Shown here: piece by piece, positions 60,311 to 64,000 of the stretch | Numbering within the stretch: position 1 is the stretch's first letter | Layout: the number at the start of each line of letters is the position of its first letter | Source of the DNA: Juglans regia | Lineage: Eukaryota > Streptophyta > Magnoliopsida > Fagales > Juglandaceae | Direction: 5' to 3' | Length of the DNA stretch: 64,000 bases | Assembly (NCBI RefSeq): GCF_001411555.2 | Contig: NC_049916.1 | Coordinates: 27,608,558-27,672,557 of the forward strand | Notes under the pieces: generated by a model | What the model was told of the DNA's origin: nothing | The model's input: only the letters and a program-made list of their open reading frames with translations | Databases searched by the model: none | Position numbers and translations under genes: made by a program

Positions 60311-63300
60311 GGAAGGACCAATATGGAGAGGACTGTAACTGATACTGTCTGTGTTGTGCCATCTGTGCTGGATCTATGCTTTGACTGCTGCTAAATACTG
60401 CAATTCTAACATAAAGAGCTCTTTGCCGGCTTCATACACTTGAATGTAAATCATTTGGGCTGTCTTCCGACTCTTCCCCGTCAATTGGATATTGTCTGAT
60501 TTTGTTAACGACCATTCAGTAGCCTTAGGCCTTAGGGGTTCCATGTCCTGTCGTCTTCTATTCCTAGGGCAGGTTTGGCCTTCCGATGAAAACAGGACAA
60601 TGAATGAACTGGGCTTCAACTTTGAAATTGGAATTGAAACCAAAAGCATTCATGAGCCTGAAATTTGGTTGAGCCCTCTATCTGGCAGTTGTCTTCTGGT
60701 TCGCCCTTAATGAGCATAAGCTACATTATTATTATTTTTTTTTTCCGTCAGCAGCAAGCTTTCTTTCTGAAAATCGCTCCACGTTGAGGGAGTAGTTTCT
60801 ATTGCTCCTATTTATTTTAATGCACCTTTCAGGTCTTATATTTTAGGAGTAATTATTCTGTATTCCCAAAATATCTATCATAGAACACTATATCATTAAG
60901 ACCTCATTTGTTTACAAAATACAGATGATATGAAAGTTAAATAAAATATTATTAAAATATAATTTTTATTTTAAAATTTGAAAAAATTGAATTGTTTATT
61001 ATATTTGTTATGAGAGTTTGAAAAAATTGTAATGATTAAATTAGATGAGATGATTTGTGAAAACAATGCCTAAAAGTTAGTGATTATATAAACCATTTAA
61101 TAATATGACAATCACGTGAAAGGAGTGAGAGTACTATATTCATAGACTTTTTCCTTAAATCAAACACAGTTCGGTACAAAACTTGGGCCTATTAATCAAA
61201 CAATCGATTGGAATGTCATATTTGGCCCAGAGGATATGCCTGTTTTGGGCCTTGTTTTTTGGACGTAGTCTTATGATCGTGAGTTCTCTTCTCTGGATGT
61301 AGCGGGCTATACGTAGTGCTGTTGTTTCTATTTTTCCCAAGGCTACTGGAAATTATTTCTCCATCTTTTACTTGTACTCTGGACAGATCCAGAATTACGT
61401 GAGGAGTTTAGTAGGGAAGATCCAACTTGTGCTTGACCATGTTGCAATATAAGAAAATTTTTGCAAGTACCGTTGCCAAATTCAAAATAGGCATATTGAT
61501 AAAGAAGAATCTTGAAAGCTGAACATATTAATTTTACGGGCAGGGAGTAGTCATAGTTAGGAGACTTATCCACCATTTCCAGAACCTTGCAAACTGTTAC
61601 AGCAAATTTTTGATAGTATACAGGGCAAAGAGGACAGCAAACTCCCATTTTCGAAGGATATGTGTCGTGCTTTATGTTCCTCTTAAGCTTTGAAATGGCG
61701 TTCCCTTTTCTTTCAAGCAGAAATTATTGTCCAAAACTAGCACCAAGAGTAGTGTCCATTCTTCCTGGTTTATAACCGTATTATTGTCCATTGCAGAGAT
61801 GATAATGATGATGATGTTTGTGGAGAGTGCTGTCTGAAAGAAACGGGAACACTCTAAGTGCAGGAGCAAGGGCAGAACAAAGTTTCTCCCATACCTCTTT
61901 GATTCTTATCCAATATCTTGATGATGGAATGTAGCGAGGCAAAGACTAACCTTCTTCTCCTTTCATTTATCTGTTTATTTGTCTCTAGCATTGCATTGCT
62001 TCCAACTTTGGTTTTTCTTTTTAGATTTGTTGACACGGAAGACTCCATTACTGAATCTGAGAATTAAATATGAAAGAATGAACATGTGGGCAAAGCTTAG
62101 GATTTTGACATCCTAAATTCCCGAGTGCTGCTATCTTTTCCTCTTCTTTTCCAACCTTTATAGCATAAATCCGAATTTTTTATTTGAATGAATCGGAACT
62201 GACTAGGAATAGATAGAGGAACAAGAAAAAGACACATAATTGTGTATGACATCAAGTCCATTGACAGCTTCAAAGCAGACAGATTTGGAAGGAGAAAAGT
62301 TACATATACAATATGAAATATTTTTAAAAAAGAAGATATATTCCTCCGAATGAGATAAAGATGACATATCTAATCAAATGGGGCATGTTCCATTCGGTCA
62401 GGAAGATCTCATGCAGGATCTCCTGGACTTTCAAAAGGCTCGTGGAAATGCATATGATCAAATATTCCCACATTAAGTTTAGCATTTCTGCCTCATCAGT
62501 CTACTCTGCACTGAATGCCCATCACCCATTATACTTTTCACCTTCCTGTCTTATTTTCGTGTGCATTTTTTTTTTTTTTCAAAACAAATTTCTTGTCATT
62601 ATGAGAAAAAAGGAATATCTGGATGGAAGAGAACCACGGGACTCTCAGAGAGACAAGTTTCGTGTCCTTATTAGTGCCCGAGCAGGCGAGCCTTCTCTAA
62701 GATTTGGTTACACCCCTAATCCGAGAATGATTTGGTAGCCTCTAGGAGTTAGGTAACTGGTACTTAACTTCGTCCTTCGTTGGAAAGTTATGGATGGTTT
62801 AAAGAAAGAATTATTCCAAGAAACTAACGCATTAGTAGAAATGCATGGTAGTTTTTGGTCTCTCTCTCTCTTTCTCTCTCTGTATATATATATACTTTTT
62901 ATTTGCTGTAATATGCAAGGTTCCTTTGCTTGTTCTTTGGACTGATTTGCTAGAAAATTGATATCCGTCATAAGATTTATTAAGGATTTATCGTGAAAAG
63001 CAGAGTATGAAGGATAAGATGGGAACCAGGAATTGCAATCTGCAAGAACCAATAACCATGACAAGCCTGATTTTGGTTTTAGGACACAACATAGAAGAAT
63101 AAGGCAACAAATAATAAGCCCCGAGTTTTCACCGAATATCCATTTCAAATGCATTTTTAGACAGAAATTCGTGTCTGTTTTGGAAGTACAAATTAAAATT
63201 TGCTCTTCTGCATTGCAACTATAATGAGAGGTAATTGCCTCCAACTTCTGCTGTCAATGTTATTTGAGGTGAAGTTAGCCAATACAAACTAAAGATGCAA

Positions 63301-63611
63301 GTGGTGATTAATATAAAGACTGCCTGGGACTCCATTAAAAACAAGAGAAGGCGTAGTAGAATGAAGACTGACTAAAAGACGAAGCTGATCTGTACCCACT
63401 ATTCATTGACAAGGAAATTAATATTTTGTAAACAGGTCCTCTCAGGTCGTTTCCACTGTATTGACAGGTAAAAGCAGAGAAACAGAAAATAGAAGGCAAA
63501 GAACAAGATCCCTCTTGAGCTCTAGTTAATTTTACTTTGAGAACCATCCCATCATTTCATTCAGAGCAACTTCTATAGCGGCAGAAGCAGGGAAATCACC
63601 TCATCTCAACC
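60311..63611. other. Intergenic region at the right
   Basis: The transporter 3' UTR comes first, then a family 1 MITE at about 60901-61072 (ACCTCATTTGTTTACAAAATAC on the left, TTTGTGAAAACAATGCC on the right). Unique-looking DNA follows without a gene I can support. A minus-strand frame from 62048 (MESSVSTNLKRKTKV, NKQINERRRRLVFASLHSII) has protein-like composition, but I cannot extend it through a convincing exon. A (CT)n/(TA)n tract is at about 62860-62895. The last few hundred bases would be the 3' UTR of the gene at 63612. Confidence 0.4.
60901..61072. repeat. MITE family 1 copy downstream of MRS2
   Basis: It has the family core TTGAAAAAATTGAATTGTTTATTATATTTG and AAATTAGATGAGATG. The inverted ends are CCTCATTTGTTT and AAACAATGCC. 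It is shorter (about 172 bp) and more diverged than the copies at 3219 and 47434. Confidence 0.5.
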
Positions 63612-64000
63612 CTAACCTCTTCCCTTCAAACCACCTGTAGAGAAGGAAACTTTTAAGTTAATATTCTTCACCAAGAATCATTCACGTGCTAATGGCTTAA
63701 GCAATTAATCTTGAGCATTGAAGCTTTCGAGACTAATGCAGTATGAATTTAACATTAAGAAATAGATTAGAAACCTTCACTCAACTGGTTGTTCTGAAAT
63801 TGGTTTGCAGATAGAGAGGACTCTGAGAAACCAAAGTGGTCTTGGAATGTTGATGTACGCTGTGAGAATGCATGCATCAATTGTAAATATGATTTGTATA
63901 AATAGTTGCAAAGAGAACTAAAACTTTTAAATTTTAACCAAACCCAGAAAGAGTTGGGGCAAGTACCTCGAAATAAGTTTCTGAGAGACCTTGTGAAAAA
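63612..64000 (-). CDS. 3' end of an unidentified gene, running off the window
   Basis: Three minus-strand exons join in frame: 64000-63967 (partial, ending FSQGLSETYFE), 63859-63775 (RTSTFQDHFGFSESSLSANQ, then FQNNQLSE) and 63634-63612 (GGLKGRG then stop). Both introns are GT-AG: donors are at GAG|GTACTT and GAAG|GTTTCT, acceptors at CTCACAG and CTACAG. The Ser/Gln/Asn-rich composition resembles the C-terminus of a transcription factor or other low-complexity nuclear protein. I do not recognise the family from this tail. The rest lies to the right of the window. Confidence 0.6.

Noticed and set aside
61672..62048. Possible two-exon minus-strand gene starting MESSVSTNLKRKTKV
   Set aside because: The first frame looks protein-like and a good acceptor (TTTCTTTCAG) lies near 61838, but the joined frames stop quickly and I recognise no family; I noted it only in the spacer entry.
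62361..62738. 125-codon plus-strand frame
   Set aside because: It crosses a poly-T run, has no domain, and looks like chance opening in intergenic DNA.
62708..63244. 178-codon minus-strand frame
   Set aside because: It includes a translated microsatellite (IYIYRERKRERD), lacks any domain and has no splice or promoter support.

Overview
This is a stretch of nuclear DNA from a flowering plant (eudicot). The evidence is spliced genes with GT-AG introns, AT-rich intergenic DNA, CT/GA and AT microsatellites, and plant-only genes: plastid pyruvate kinase, a phytosulfokine precursor and serine carboxypeptidase-like (SCPL) genes. The repeat families (short elements ending in GGCTTCGTTTGGA-like termini with GAGATGAGATG runs) remind me of Fagales/Juglandaceae such as walnut, hickory or oak. 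That placement is inference, not something the sequence proves.

Layout, left to right. 1-1153 (+): 3' end of a plastidial pyruvate kinase alpha-type gene. 1.9-3.0 kb: a hAT-like element with a nested MITE. 3639-6307 (+): a complete four-exon alpha-tubulin gene of 450 aa. 7261-7413 (-): an isolated first-exon candidate. 8132-9718 (-): an intronless SKIP22/FBXO7-type F-box gene with an N-terminal ubiquitin-like domain. 9.8-14.7 kb: repeats and AT-rich DNA with one weak first-exon candidate. 14794-16094 (-): a three-exon TRM/DUF4378-like gene. 16.1-21.0 kb: gene-poor. 21103-21477 (+): a phytosulfokine precursor. 23852-24328 (+): an EVE-domain (THYN1-like) gene. 25517-25717 (+): a small basic protein of unknown function. 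28473-31901 and 33902-39231 (+): two tandem 14-exon SCPL genes. 42483-49332 (+): mitochondrial CLPX with 15 exons. 50599-54078 (+): a third SCPL gene. 57047-60310 (+): an MRS2/CorA-type magnesium transporter. 63612-64000 (-): the 3' end of a gene that runs off the right edge.

The one functional cluster is the SCPL trio. All three keep the Ser-Asp-His triad, a signal peptide and the same 14-exon plan. All three also carry the xDSYxG nucleophile motif typical of SCPL acyltransferases rather than the GESYAG of true carboxypeptidases. They are probably vacuolar acyltransferases using 1-O-glucose-ester donors for phenolic esters. CLPX sits between the second and third copies. The other genes are unrelated housekeeping or signalling genes.

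The most informative non-gene structures are in the second SCPL gene. Intron 2 holds a 1,092-bp Mutator-like element with 76-bp inverted repeats and a perfect 9-bp target duplication. Intron 7 holds a 331-bp TRIM retrotransposon with two 119-bp LTRs and a tRNA-Met primer site. Several MITE families and a poly(A)-tailed repeat pair are also visible. I found no clear new biological system, no CRISPR array, and no tRNA or rRNA gene that I could support.
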